From: Actinobacteria bacterium UBA959
GTDB lineage: Bacteria; Actinomycetota; Actinomycetes; S36-B12; UBA5976
Length of the DNA stretch: 44,194 bases
Assembly (NCBI GenBank): GCA_002293025.1
Contig: DBCL01000014.1
Location: forward strand, 69,673 to 113,866
Reading direction: 5' to 3'
Under the pieces are notes generated by a model. That model saw only the letters and a program-made list of their open reading frames with translations, was not told where the DNA came from and ran no database searches. Position numbers and translations under genes: made by a program. Below are positions 16,086-24,536 of the stretch, one piece after another; position 1 is the first letter of the stretch; each line of letters starts with the position of its first letter.

Positions 16086-17720
16086 ATGACCGAGATGCAG
16101 ATTCGTCCAGAAGACGTGAAAGCTGCCATCGAGCGCACAGTAAGCGAGTTTAAACCCGCAACTGCAATCGAGGAGGTTGGTCGCGTAGCGATTACCGGTG
16201 ACGGTATTGCCCGTGTTGAAGGACTGCCATCAGCGATGGTGAACGAATTGTTGGAGTTTGAAGGCGGCTTATTAGGTGTAGCGCTTAACCTTGATGTTCG
16301 AGAGATCGGAACAGTCTTACTGGGAGAGTCTTCACATGTTGCTGAAGGTCAGCCAGTTCGTCGAACTGGGCGAGTGCTCTCGGTGCCAGTAGGCGATGGA
16401 TTCTTGGGTCGCGTAGTAGATGCAATTGGTAAGCCAATTGATGGTTTAGGTCCAATCAAAAATGATGGTGAGCGCGCGCTAGAAATCCAGGCACCAACGG
16501 TTGTGCAACGCCAACCAGTTAAAGAACCACTAGAAACTGGAATTAAGGCAGTCGATGCAATGACTGCAATTGGTCGAGGTCAACGTCAGCTAATTATTGG
16601 CGACCGTCAAACTGGTAAAACAGCTATTGCACTTGATGCAATTATTAACCAAAAAGCGAATTGGAAATCAGGAGACAAGAAAAGACAAGTTAAGTGCATT
16701 TATGTGGCGATTGGACAAAAGGGTTCAACCATTGCTGCAGTTAAAGGTGCACTAGAAGAGGCTGGAGCGTTGGAATACACCACAATCGTGGCAGCTCCTG
16801 CTTCAGACCCTGCAGGCTATAAATACCTAGCCCCATATACCGGCAGTGCAATTGGTCAGTACTGGATGTACAAAGGCGAACATGTTTTGATTGTGTTTGA
16901 TGATTTAAGCAAGCAAGCAGAGGCATATCGAGCTGTATCGCTTTTGCTTCGCCGTCCACCGGGTCGTGAGGCTTACCCAGGAGATGTTTTCTATTTACAT
17001 TCTCGCCTCTTGGAGAGATGTGCAAAACTTTCCGATGAACTAGGTGCTGGCTCAATGACGGGTCTTCCAATTATTGAGACAAAAGGTAATGACGTATCTG
17101 CCTACATTCCTACAAACGTAATCTCGATTACTGATGGTCAGTGTTTCTTAGAAACAGACTTGTTCAACTCTGGTGTTCGTCCCGCGATCAACGTAGGTAT
17201 TTCCGTATCTCGTGTTGGTGGATCTGCACAGCCAAAGAGCATGAAGAAGGTGGCTGGTCGTTTACGTCTTGACTTAGCCCAGTTCCGAGAGCTGGAATCT
17301 TTCGCAGCTTTCGGCTCAGATTTGGATGCTGCTTCCAAAGCGGCAATTGCACGTGGTTCACGTCTGGTGGAGCTACTTAAGCAGCCACAGTACGCACCGT
17401 TCTCAATGGAGAAAGCAGTTGTTTCGATGTGGGCTGGCACAACTGGTCGACTCGATGAAGTTCCAGTGCCAGACGTTCGCAGATTCGAAGCTGAATTCTT
17501 GGCTTATCTAGAAAGTCAGCATGCGAGTGTTATGGGTGAGATTCGGGATACTCGAGATCTCTCCGATGCCAACATTGCAAGTTTAGTTTCAGCAATCGAT
17601 GCATTCAAAAAAACATTCATGAAGTCGGATGGAACCGCCTTGATAACGGATGAGCAATTTGATGCACTATCTGAATCAGATATCAAGAAGAACACAATCA
17701 CTAGAGACGTTCGAAACTAA
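16086..17720 (+). CDS. atpA: ATP synthase F1 subunit alpha
   Basis: Non-catalytic nucleotide-binding subunit of the F1 hexamer. 544 residues, with Walker A GDRQTGKT at 172-179 (lysine 178), the arginine-finger region in the ITDGQCFLETDLFNSGVRPAI to NVGISVSRVGG stretch, and a C-terminal extension as in other actinobacteria. ATG 16086 is preceded by AAGGAG at 16071-16076. The frame shows all expected regions without interruption. Confidence 0.98.
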   Translation: MTEMQIRPEDVKAAIERTVSEFKPATAIEEVGRVAITGDGIARVEGLPSAMVNELLEFEGGLLGVALNLDVREIGTVLLGESSHVAEGQPVRRTGRVLSVPVGDGFLGRVVDAIGKPIDGLGPIKNDGERALEIQAPTVVQRQPVKEPLETGIKAVDAMTAIGRGQRQLIIGDRQTGKTAIALDAIINQKANWKSGDKKRQVKCIYVAIGQKGSTIAAVKGALEEAGALEYTTIVAAPASDPAGYKYLAPYTGSAIGQYWMYKGEHVLIVFDDLSKQAEAYRAVSLLLRRPPGREAYPGDVFYLHSRLLERCAKLSDELGAGSMTGLPIIETKGNDVSAYIPTNVISITDGQCFLETDLFNSGVRPAINVGISVSRVGGSAQPKSMKKVAGRLRLDLAQFRELESFAAFGSDLDAASKAAIARGSRLVELLKQPQYAPFSMEKAVVSMWAGTTGRLDEVPVPDVRRFEAEFLAYLESQHASVMGEIRDTRDLSDANIASLVSAIDAFKKTFMKSDGTALITDEQFDALSESDIKKNTITRDVRN

Positions 17721-17741
17721 CAGGAAGAGTGCAGAACTAAC

Positions 17742-18674
17742 ATGGGTGCCCAATTACGCGTGTATCGTCGCCGAATACGTTCGGTAAATGCGACGAAGAA
17801 GATCACGCGTGCGATGGAGTTGATTGCATCTTCACGAATTGTGAAGGCGCAAGCACGGGTAGTGGCTACAGAGCCTTATGCCCGCGCGCTTTATCGAGCA
17901 ATCTCAATTGCAGCATCGAATAACAGTTCATTGGATCATCCGCTGCTGCGCAGCGCTGGGGATGCTAAGCGGGCTGCAGTGCTTTTGATATCTGCAGATC
18001 GAGGATTAGCTGGGGCATTCTCACCTAGTGTTATCAAGCAATCTGAACAACTAGTTGAACGAAATCAAGAGCGTGGAGTTGAGACAGATATTTATGTTTC
18101 AGGTCGCAAAGGTGTCGCTTACTACACCTTCCGTGACCGCCAGATGATGAAAACCTGGACTGGATCTTCAGACGCACCTGAATATGTTCGTGCTGAAGAG
18201 ATGGCAAACGAACTACTCAAGGCCTACCTCACTCCATCTGAAGAAGGGGGTGTGGATGAGATCTATCTTGTCTTCACCCATTTCATCAATCGAGTAAATC
18301 AAGTTGTTGAAGTCTCCAGGCTGCTCCCATTGGAAGTTGTTGATAATCCGGTTAAGGGCGCGAACGTTGAATACACTGAGGACTCAGCCCGTAAAGCGGT
18401 GCTGCCTCTATATGAATTCGAACCAGAACCTCAACAGGTTTTGGATTCGTTGCTTCCACATTATCTCGCCTTCGAGATTTGGGAAGCGTTGTTGCAATCA
18501 GCTGCATCCGAGCATGCAGCTAGGCAGCGGGCTATGAAGTCTGCTACCGATAACGCATCAGACTTAGTAAAGAGTTTGACGCGAAGAGCTAACCAAGCAC
18601 GTCAGGCTGAGATCACTCAGGAAATCAGCGAAATCGTGGGTGGCGCAGACGCGCTGTCCTCGGCAGGAAAGTGA
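17742..18674 (+). CDS. atpG: ATP synthase F1 subunit gamma
   Basis: Central rotor shaft that turns inside the alpha3beta3 hexamer. 310 residues; the N-terminal helix reads RRRIRSVNATKKITRAMELIASSR and the C-terminal helix ends ITQEISEIVGGADAL, the two conserved ends that form the coiled coil. The middle region is variable. The last bases overlap an upstream GTG of atpD, and the normal order A-G-D-C is kept. Confidence 0.96.
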   Translation: MGAQLRVYRRRIRSVNATKKITRAMELIASSRIVKAQARVVATEPYARALYRAISIAASNNSSLDHPLLRSAGDAKRAAVLLISADRGLAGAFSPSVIKQSEQLVERNQERGVETDIYVSGRKGVAYYTFRDRQMMKTWTGSSDAPEYVRAEEMANELLKAYLTPSEEGGVDEIYLVFTHFINRVNQVVEVSRLLPLEVVDNPVKGANVEYTEDSARKAVLPLYEFEPEPQQVLDSLLPHYLAFEIWEALLQSAASEHAARQRAMKSATDNASDLVKSLTRRANQARQAEITQEISEIVGGADALSSAGK

Positions 18675-18679
18675 GAAAC

Positions 18680-20107
18680 ATGACCGCCACAAAAACCGCA
18701 TCTGGACGCGTTGCGAGAGTAACTGGACCAGTAGTAGACGTGGAATTCCCATCAGATGGAATGCCAGGCATCTTTAACGCATTAAAGGTGGATGCCAACG
18801 ATGGTCAAGGAGGTGTAAGACATCTGACATTAGAGGTAGCTCAGCACATTGGTGACAATATGGTGCGCGCCATCTCCATGCAACCAACCGATGGACTCGT
18901 TCGTGGAGCAACCGTTGCTGATACAGGTGCAGCCATTTCAGTTCCTGTTGGTGATGCGACTTTGGGTCACGTATTCAACACACTGGGTGAGTCACTTGAT
19001 GTGCCAACAGCATCTTTGAACGTTAAAGAGCGTTGGCCAATACATAGAAGTGCACCTGCATTCGATCAGCTCGAGTCAAAAACTGAGATGTTTGCCACCG
19101 GAATCAAGGCAGTCGATCTACTAACACCTTACGTAAAGGGTGGAAAGATTGGATTGTTTGGTGGTGCTGGTGTTGGTAAGACCGTTTTGATTCAAGAGAT
19201 GATCTACCGAGTATCTGAGAACTTCGGTGGTGTATCTGTATTCGCAGGTGTAGGTGAGAGAACTCGTGAAGGCAATGACCTCTTTTTGGAAATGACTGAA
19301 TCTGGAGTTATCAATAAAACTGCACTGGTATTTGGTCAGATGGATGAGCCACCAGGCACTCGTATGCGAGTTGCACTTTCAGCATTGACTATGGCTGAGT
19401 ATTTCCGTGATGTGCAGAAACAGGACGTGTTGTTGTTTATTGACAACATTTTCCGATTTACACAAGCAGGTTCGGAAGTTTCCACGTTGCTTGGACGTAT
19501 GCCATCAGCAGTGGGTTATCAGCCAACACTTGCAGATGAGATGGGTGAACTACAAGAGCGCATTACCTCTACTCGTGGCCACTCAATTACCTCTATGCAA
19601 GCCATTTATGTACCAGCGGATGACATTACTGACCCAGCACCGCATACAACCTTCGCACATTTGGATGCAACAACTGTGCTTAGCCGTCCAATTTCTGAGC
19701 TTGGTATTTATCCAGCGATCGACCCACTGGATTCAACATCTCGTATTTTGGATCCGCAGTACATTGGTGATGAGCACTACGCAGTCGCTCAACGAACTAA
19801 GCAGATTTTGCAGCGCTACAAAGACCTACAAGACATCATTGCCATTCTTGGTATTGATGAACTTTCCGAAGAGGACAAGATCATCGTAGGTCGCGCTCGT
19901 CGAATTCAAAGGTTCCTGAGCCAGAATATGTTCGTAGCCAAGGCATTCACTGGCCAAGATGGTTCATTCGTGCCACTAGAAGAAACAATCGCTTCATTCA
20001 AGTCGTTGGCCGAAGGTGAATTTGATCATTACCCAGAGCAAGCATTCTTCATGTGCGGCGGTTTGGAAGATGTTAAAGCTAATGCAGAGAAGTTGGCTAA
20101 GAACTAA
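18680..20107 (+). CDS. atpD: ATP synthase F1 subunit beta
   Basis: Catalytic subunit of F1. Walker A GGAGVGKT lies at residues 161-168 (lysine 167), followed by GERTREGNDL, the Walker B region VLLFIDNIFRF, the loop STLLGRMPSAVGYQPTL and DATTVLSRPISELGIYPAIDPLDS. ATG 18680 was chosen; a GTG nine bases upstream (18671) overlaps the atpG stop but sits too close to the AGGAAA tract to use it. 475 residues, normal length. Very high conservation makes this the most certain call in the operon. Confidence 0.98.
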   Translation: MTATKTASGRVARVTGPVVDVEFPSDGMPGIFNALKVDANDGQGGVRHLTLEVAQHIGDNMVRAISMQPTDGLVRGATVADTGAAISVPVGDATLGHVFNTLGESLDVPTASLNVKERWPIHRSAPAFDQLESKTEMFATGIKAVDLLTPYVKGGKIGLFGGAGVGKTVLIQEMIYRVSENFGGVSVFAGVGERTREGNDLFLEMTESGVINKTALVFGQMDEPPGTRMRVALSALTMAEYFRDVQKQDVLLFIDNIFRFTQAGSEVSTLLGRMPSAVGYQPTLADEMGELQERITSTRGHSITSMQAIYVPADDITDPAPHTTFAHLDATTVLSRPISELGIYPAIDPLDSTSRILDPQYIGDEHYAVAQRTKQILQRYKDLQDIIAILGIDELSEEDKIIVGRARRIQRFLSQNMFVAKAFTGQDGSFVPLEETIASFKSLAEGEFDHYPEQAFFMCGGLEDVKANAEKLAKN

Positions 20108-20109
20108 TA

Positions 20110-20478
20110 ATGTCTAGTATCAAAGTTTCACTTCTGGCAACTGACCGGCTGGTGTGGAGTGGACCAGCCACATCAGTTGTGCTCAAAACACTCGAAGGTG
20201 AACTGGGCATTTTGGCGGGACACGTGCCGATGCTTTCATCATTAGCAATTGGTCCAGTAATAATCACCAAAGACGATGGCTCGAAATTTATGGCGGCTGT
20301 TCATGGCGGCTTTGTCACCGTTGATCAGAATGAAGTAACTATCTTTGCTCAGCGGTGCGAATTGGCTGAAGAGATTGATGTGGCTCGAGCCAAAGAAGCG
20401 ATAGTGGATTCGCCCCAAGACCTTGACCGGGTGAAACGAAACGAAGTTCGTCTCCTAGTCGCAGGCAAGCCTGCTTGA
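20110..20478 (+). CDS. atpC: ATP synthase F1 subunit epsilon
   Basis: Small rotor subunit that contacts gamma and the c-ring and restrains ATP hydrolysis. 122 residues: the beta-sandwich part (TLEGELGILAGHVPMLSSLAIG, FMAAVHGGFVTVDQNEVTIFAQ) and a short helical tail (ARAKEAIVDS...VKRNEVRLL). The tail is shorter than the two-helix arm of E. coli, as in other actinobacteria. It begins two bases after the atpD stop and closes the atp operon. Confidence 0.95.
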   Translation: MSSIKVSLLATDRLVWSGPATSVVLKTLEGELGILAGHVPMLSSLAIGPVIITKDDGSKFMAAVHGGFVTVDQNEVTIFAQRCELAEEIDVARAKEAIVDSPQDLDRVKRNEVRLLVAGKPA

Positions 20479-20483
20479 TCCAC

Positions 20484-20489
20484 TAGATT
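20484..20489 (+). promoter_or_regulatory. Leaderless -10 element for the DUF5302 gene
   Basis: TAGATT ends six bases before the ATG at 20496, so transcription would start at or next to the start codon. There is no ribosome site in the 17-nt gap after atpC, which supports the leaderless reading. Confidence 0.55.
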
Positions 20490-20495
20490 AGAAAC

Positions 20496-20690
20496 ATGAG
20501 CAATCAAGATTCAACCCCACCAGGCGACGAGAACCTCGATCCCAAGGAAAAGATGCGTCGCGCCCTAGAGGCTAAGAAAAACAGAGGTCATATCGGCGGA
20601 CCTGGTGCAAATGCTGGCAAAGGTATTGGCCCACAAAGCAGCAACAACAAAGTGGCACGTATGTTTCGAAGAAAGTCTGGCTCAGCTTAA
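20496..20690 (+). CDS. DUF5302 family small basic protein
   Basis: 64 residues, hydrophilic and without cysteine or membrane segments. It has a DPKEKMRRALEAKK helix and ends in the FRRKSG-type tail that recurs in actinobacterial DUF5302 proteins; the middle is Gly/Asn rich and probably disordered. Function unknown. It lies directly after atpC and is probably expressed from its own leaderless promoter. The stop is convergent with pduO, 14 bases away. Confidence 0.8.
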   Translation: MSNQDSTPPGDENLDPKEKMRRALEAKKNRGHIGGPGANAGKGIGPQSSNNKVARMFRRKSGSA

Positions 20691-20708
20691 AACTTAAGTT
20701 TGAGTCAG
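20677..20708. terminator. Hairpin across the convergent ends of the DUF5302 and pduO genes
   Basis: CTGGCTCA (20677-20684) pairs with TGAGTCAG (20701-20708; one G-U), and inside it CTTAA (20686-20690) pairs with TTAAG (20694-20698) around AAC. It spans both stop codons and could end both transcripts, but it lacks a T-run, so it is weaker evidence than the other terminators. Confidence 0.45.
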
Positions 20709-21274
20709 CGATTCTTACCGGGAACCCAAAGCACATCACCTTCATGCCGATTGGCATAACGTGCCAAAATAAACAACAAATCACTCAAGCGGTTTAAGTA
20801 TTTACCAGCAAGAATGTTTACGTCATCAAACTGTTCAAAAGCAGTCCAGGTGCTTCGCTCTGCGCGCCGTACCACTGTTCGAGCCACATGTAGGAGAGCC
20901 GAACCTGGAGTTCCTCCAGGCAAGATAAATGATCTAAGTGGCTTTAATTCTGCGTTGTACTTGTCACATGCAACTTCTAAGGCAGTTATCTCTGCCTCAG
21001 TTACTCGCAATGGTTCTACTTCAGGATTCTCGACTACCGGCGTGCACAAGTCAGCACCTACATCGAATAAATCATTTTGCACACGGAGTAAGAGCTCTTT
21101 CACATCTTCATCTAGATTGCCAAGCGCTATTGCGGTCCCAATGGCACAGTTGGCTTCATCGCAGTCAGCAAAGGCCTCCAGACGGAAATCATTCTTTGTG
21201 GTTCTAGAGAAGTCACCAAGCGATGTGGTGCCGTCGTCTCCGGTTCTGGTGTAAATGCGGGTTAAGTTGACCAT
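20705..21274 (-). CDS. Cob(I)alamin adenosyltransferase, PduO/MMAB type
   Basis: Transfers adenosyl from ATP to cob(I)alamin to make adenosylcobalamin, the cofactor of methylmalonyl-CoA mutase. 189 residues, a five-helix bundle enzyme: the ATP loop TRTGDDGTTSLGD near the N-terminus, the middle motif FILPGGTPGSALLHVARTVVRRAER with the ATP/cobalamin-binding Arg and Glu, and NRLSDLLFILARYAN at the end. It is divergent from murA, as in mycobacteria (Rv1314c/Rv1315). Its -10 (TACCCT, 21281-21286) ends six bases before the ATG. It fits with the epimerase and MeaB genes at 24-26 kb. Confidence 0.94.
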   Translation of the reverse strand: MVNLTRIYTRTGDDGTTSLGDFSRTTKNDFRLEAFADCDEANCAIGTAIALGNLDEDVKELLLRVQNDLFDVGADLCTPVVENPEVEPLRVTEAEITALEVACDKYNAELKPLRSFILPGGTPGSALLHVARTVVRRAERSTWTAFEQFDDVNILAGKYLNRLSDLLFILARYANRHEGDVLWVPGKNR

Positions 21275-21280
21275 AGACGG

Positions 21281-21286
21281 AGGGTA
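21281..21286 (-). promoter_or_regulatory. Leaderless -10 element for the adenosyltransferase gene
   Basis: On the minus strand TACCCT is followed by six bases and then the ATG at 21274. It lies back to back with the murA promoter in a 52-bp gap. Confidence 0.55.
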
Positions 21287-21313
21287 GAGCCCCCGGACCA
21301 GAACTGCACCACC

Positions 21314-21319
21314 TAGCCT
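21314..21319 (+). promoter_or_regulatory. Leaderless -10 element for murA
   Basis: TAGCCT is followed by seven bases and the GTG start at 21327. No purine-rich ribosome site exists in front of the GTG, supporting leaderless translation. Confidence 0.6.
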
Positions 21320-21326
21320 GTGCGTC

Positions 21327-22601
21327 GTGGAAAATGAAGTATTTAAAGTTACTGGCGGCAGCCGCCTATCGGGGCAAGTTCATGTACCAGGGGCAAAAAA
21401 CTCTGCATTGAAGTTGATGACCGCATCATTGCTAGCTGCTGGCACTACCCAACTTGAAAATGTGCCAGATATTGCGGACGTTGAGATCATGGCCGAGCTC
21501 TTGACACGCTTAGGTGCGCAGGTAAATCGAGATATCTCTAATTCGACTCTTGAAATTAAAGTCCCAGAAAATATTGGTCACCGTGCTGACTATGACCTAG
21601 TTCGTCGAATGCGTGCTTCTATAAATGTTCTTGGTCCAATTTTGGCCAGATGTCACGAGGTTGATGTTGCGCTACCAGGTGGAGACGAAATTGGTTCTCG
21701 TGGTGTTGATATGCATATCGCTGGACTTACCAAGATGGGAGCAGAATTCAACAGCGACCATGGTTATCTAATTGCGCGCGCACCAAAAGGACTTCACGGT
21801 GCTCGCATCTGGCTCGATATACCTTCGGTTGGTGCCACTGAAAATATCCTGACTGCCGCAGTATTAGCAAAAGGTGAAACAGTCATCGAGAATGCTGCTC
21901 GAGAACCTGAGATTGTTGATTTATGTTTAATGCTTAACAAGATGGGTGCACAAATTTCTGGCATCGGCACCAATACCATCTCAATTATTGGGGTTACCAA
22001 ATTAACCGCCACGACACATGAAGTTGTAGGGGATCGAATAGTCGCCGGAACGTGGGCGGTTGCAGCGGCAATCACTCAAGGCGAAGTGACTGTAACAGGA
22101 GTTAATCCAACACACCTTCAAATTCCGCTAGAGAAACTGATGTCTGCTGGGGCACAGATCGAAATTGCTAACGACTCCTTCACGGTAAGAATGACACAAC
22201 GCCCAAATCCAGTTGAGATTGTCACGCTTCCATATCCTGGCTTTCCTACAGATTTGCAACCTCAATTTATTGTTTTAAACAGTATCGCCAATGGTGCTGC
22301 CATGGTTACCGAAAATTTGTTTGAAGCTCGTTTTCGATTCACGCAAGAACTAGCCAGACTTGGGGCTGATTTACAAATAGATGGTCATCACTGCCTAGTT
22401 AAAGGCAGATTACAACTTAGCGCTGCACCAGTTGAAGCAACTGATGTTCGAGCAGGAGCTGCACTCGTTTTGGCAGGGCTTATCGCAGATGGGGTTACTG
22501 TCGTTAGTGGCGTCAGCCACATTGATAGAGGGTATGCAAATTTTGTTTCGAATTTAACCTCTTTGGGTGCCACAATTGAACGAACTCGCGAGTCTATTTA
22601 A
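21327..22601 (+). CDS. murA: UDP-N-acetylglucosamine 1-carboxyvinyltransferase, Asp-type (fosfomycin-insensitive form)
   Basis: First committed enzyme of peptidoglycan synthesis: adds enolpyruvate from PEP to UDP-GlcNAc. 424 residues. The N-terminal lysine motif is GAKNSALKLM. In the active-site loop, where most bacteria have PGGCxIG, this protein has PGGDEIGSR with aspartate at residue 120. The same Cys-to-Asp exchange is known in Mycobacterium and Chlamydia MurA and makes the enzyme insensitive to fosfomycin, which alkylates the cysteine. Later motifs include GFPTDLQPQF (substrate loop) and RAGAALVLAGL. Start GTG 21327 is set by the leaderless -10. The end overlaps the convergent gene by eight bases. 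Confidence 0.96.
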   Translation: MENEVFKVTGGSRLSGQVHVPGAKNSALKLMTASLLAAGTTQLENVPDIADVEIMAELLTRLGAQVNRDISNSTLEIKVPENIGHRADYDLVRRMRASINVLGPILARCHEVDVALPGGDEIGSRGVDMHIAGLTKMGAEFNSDHGYLIARAPKGLHGARIWLDIPSVGATENILTAAVLAKGETVIENAAREPEIVDLCLMLNKMGAQISGIGTNTISIIGVTKLTATTHEVVGDRIVAGTWAVAAAITQGEVTVTGVNPTHLQIPLEKLMSAGAQIEIANDSFTVRMTQRPNPVEIVTLPYPGFPTDLQPQFIVLNSIANGAAMVTENLFEARFRFTQELARLGADLQIDGHHCLVKGRLQLSAAPVEATDVRAGAALVLAGLIADGVTVVSGVSHIDRGYANFVSNLTSLGATIERTRESI

Positions 22602-22917
22602 TTACTAACACCTGTTTCGCTTTTATCAGATCTTTCGGCCAAACCATGAGTTCAGGGCCATCCACAGTTAAAGCAAGAGTTGACCTAATTCCGGCATCAG
22701 CAAGTTGCTGCTTAAACATCTCACCATCAATAAATGACACAGGTTTTGTAACCTTAACCAAGGCACCATAGTTATCGCTTGTGGAACTCTTAATGGGTTT
22801 TTCGACTAGCGAAGTTCCCCGGCGGAAAGTCCATTTGAGCAATGCAATCAAGATCAGCATCAAGAGGGCAACTGCTAGAGGCCCAAACACATATGAATAA
22901 CTTCCCCAACTGAGCAT
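22594..22917 (-). CDS. Conserved single-span membrane protein with DUF2007-like tail
   Basis: 107 residues: one membrane helix (about 9-29, FGPLAVALLMLILIALLKW), a short basic linker (FRRGTSLVEKP), and a soluble domain from about 55 with the pattern of DUF2007-type small domains (EMFKQQLADAGIRSTLA, ELMVWPKDLIKAKQVL). Similar proteins occur next to murA in other actinobacteria. Function unknown. It is convergent with murA, overlapping by eight bases, and divergent from the next gene through a short palindromic region. Confidence 0.7.
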   Translation of the reverse strand: MLSWGSYSYVFGPLAVALLMLILIALLKWTFRRGTSLVEKPIKSSTSDNYGALVKVTKPVSFIDGEMFKQQLADAGIRSTLALTVDGPELMVWPKDLIKAKQVLVIK

Positions 22918-22930
22918 GGCTAATTCTTGA

Positions 22931-22958
22931 GCCTAAGTACAAAAATTGCACCTTAGGC
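22931..22958. promoter_or_regulatory. Palindrome in the divergent promoter region
   Basis: GCCTAAG (22931-22937) and CTTAGGC (22952-22958) form a perfect 7-bp inverted repeat with 14 bases between. Each arm includes a -10-like sequence for one direction (TAGGCT on the minus strand, 12 bases before the ATG at 22917; TAGGCC on the plus strand, five bases before the ATG at 22965). It may be two mirror-image promoters or an operator. Confidence 0.4.
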
Positions 22959-22964
22959 CACAAT

Positions 22965-23273
22965 ATGCCTGTGGCCAGACGCAACCGTAGACAAACTAAC
23001 GAAGTACCTGACATCGCTTTTGGGTCAAATCAGACTTTTGAACAGTGGCAGGGCATCGAATATGTAGTTCGATCCCTTTCTGGTTCAGGCTCTGCCAAGA
23101 CTTACCGCTGCCCAGGATGTGACCAAGAAATAAAGCCAGCAACACCGCATGTGGTTGTGTGGCCTGATGGTGACGATGATGCCACTCATCGCAGGCATTG
23201 GCATCGTGTTTGTTGGGATAAGCGCGACAATCGCAGATCCACCCAACATCGTGGCGGAATGCCAAGGTATTAA
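22965..23273 (+). CDS. Small actinobacterial zinc-ribbon-like conserved protein
   Basis: 102 residues, no membrane segment. The N-terminus is basic (ARRNRRQ); the central part has YRCPGCDQEI followed by HVVVWP and RRHWHRVCWDKRDNR, where two cysteines of CPGC and downstream His/Cys residues could bind a metal. Proteins with this layout are widespread in actinobacteria and often labelled ATP/GTP-binding without evidence; the role is unknown. It is followed after one base by the hydrolase gene, so the two are likely co-transcribed. Confidence 0.75.
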   Translation: MPVARRNRRQTNEVPDIAFGSNQTFEQWQGIEYVVRSLSGSGSAKTYRCPGCDQEIKPATPHVVVWPDGDDDATHRRHWHRVCWDKRDNRRSTQHRGGMPRY

Positions 23274-23274
23274 C

Positions 23275-24021
23275 TTGAGTACAGAGATTTCATCTTCGAG
23301 TATTTTGCCTGCTAGGCGCACAGACATTGAATTGATCACCTCAGATAATTTGAAATTGGTTGGTGAGTTGGCACTTCCAAGTGAAGTTGATCCGGTAGCA
23401 ACCATGCTCTGCTTGCATCCATTAACAACGCATCAAGGCATGATGGACAGCCACATCTTTAGGAAAGCAGCCTGGCGACTTCCAGCATTAGCTCAGCTGG
23501 CAGTCTTGCGCTTTAACATGCGTGGAGCAGTTAGTGCGCGTGGACAATCTCAAGGGCAGTGGGACGCAGCGGATGGCGAAGGCGCAGATTTGCGCGCAGC
23601 GGTTGAATTTGCTAAGTCAAACGGTTTACCAAAACCTTGGGTTGTTGGATGGTCATTTGGCACTGATGTAGCCCTAAAGCATGCACGCAACTTAGACGTT
23701 GCAGGGTTGATTTTGCTTTCTCCACCACTTAGATGGACAAATCAAAAAGATTTAGATGCTTGGCAACAAAGTCAAATTCCAATTACTGCAATAATCCCAG
23801 AACTTGACGACTACTTAAGACCTGAGGTTGCAATTACTAGATTTGCAACATTACCTGCGATTGAATTGATTGCTGTCACAGGAGCAAAACATTTATGGAC
23901 AGGGGAGCCAAGCGTTTATCGAGTGCTCACAGAAATTGTTGCTAAATTAAATCCACCAGCTTTACCTTTGCCAACACATTTTTCTGGCGAAATGCAAAAA
24001 TTTAGTGACCCAAAAGGTTAG
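23275..24021 (+). CDS. Alpha/beta hydrolase
   Basis: 248 residues. The start is taken as TTG 23275, one base after the previous stop and seven bases after AAGG (23264-23267); an open frame further upstream lies wholly inside the previous gene. The fold markers are LCLHPLTTHQGMMDSH (oxyanion-hole region), LRFNMRGAVSARG, the nucleophile elbow GWSFGTD, an acid in IIPELDDYLRPE and the likely catalytic His in TGAKHLWTG. Substrate unknown; the actinobacterial relatives are annotated only as hydrolases. Its stop codon overlaps the stop of the convergent epimerase gene by three bases. Confidence 0.85.
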   Translation: MSTEISSSSILPARRTDIELITSDNLKLVGELALPSEVDPVATMLCLHPLTTHQGMMDSHIFRKAAWRLPALAQLAVLRFNMRGAVSARGQSQGQWDAADGEGADLRAAVEFAKSNGLPKPWVVGWSFGTDVALKHARNLDVAGLILLSPPLRWTNQKDLDAWQQSQIPITAIIPELDDYLRPEVAITRFATLPAIELIAVTGAKHLWTGEPSVYRVLTEIVAKLNPPALPLPTHFSGEMQKFSDPKG

Positions 24022-24440
24022 TGTTCAACTAACTCGACCAATACACCACCACAATCTTTTGGGTGTGCGAAGTTAATCCTTGATCCCTTTGTTCCTCTTT
24101 TTGGCTCTGAAAACAACATTCGAATACCCAGCTCTTTGCATACCTGCATCGCTTGATCCAGGCTGGTCACTGTGTAGGCAACTTGCTGTACACCAACACC
24201 TTTGTTAGAAATAAACTTAGCAATTGCACTGTCTGGAGTTAGCGGCGCTAGTAATTGAATCTGAGTTTGTGATCCACCAATTGCCATCATTGCTTCGACT
24301 ACTCCCTGCTCCACATTTTCTTCTCGGTGCTGAAGTTCAAACCCAAAAACTGATTTGTAGAACTCGATTGCAACATCAAGATCTTCAACGGCTATTCCCA
24401 CATGGTCAACTTTGGTGATTAAGCCCGCTAAACCAGCCAC
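24018..24440 (-). CDS. mce: Methylmalonyl-CoA epimerase
   Basis: Converts (S)- to (R)-methylmalonyl-CoA for the B12-dependent mutase. A 140-residue vicinal-oxygen-chelate protein: VDHVGIAVEDLDVAIEFY with the first metal histidine, QIQLLAPLTPDS, GVGVQQVAYTV with Gln/His-type ligand region, and FAHPKDCGGVLVELVEH with the late glutamate. The GTG start at 24440 has GAGGAG about six bases upstream. It is divergent from the thiolase gene, as in mycobacteria (Rv1322A/Rv1323), and fits with the adenosyltransferase and MeaB nearby. Confidence 0.92.
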   Translation of the reverse strand: MAGLAGLITKVDHVGIAVEDLDVAIEFYKSVFGFELQHREENVEQGVVEAMMAIGGSQTQIQLLAPLTPDSAIAKFISNKGVGVQQVAYTVTSLDQAMQVCKELGIRMLFSEPKRGTKGSRINFAHPKDCGGVLVELVEH

Positions 24441-24536
24441 TTATTACTCCTCAAATCTCCACGAAACGGTCCGTCTCAAGGTTAACCCTAGATGGGCGGT
24501 ACTTTTGTCCCTGAGATTGCACAAGAAAGGGGTGTC

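Noticed and set aside
23149..23274. A longer hydrolase starting at ATG 23149
   Set aside because: The extra 42 residues overlap the conserved zinc-ribbon-like gene in another frame, while TTG 23275 has a ribosome site and gives the family-like start.
24441..24536. ACGGTCCGT (24466-24474) as an operator between mce and the thiolase gene
   Set aside because: A single short palindrome can occur by chance, and no second copy or known regulator motif supports it.
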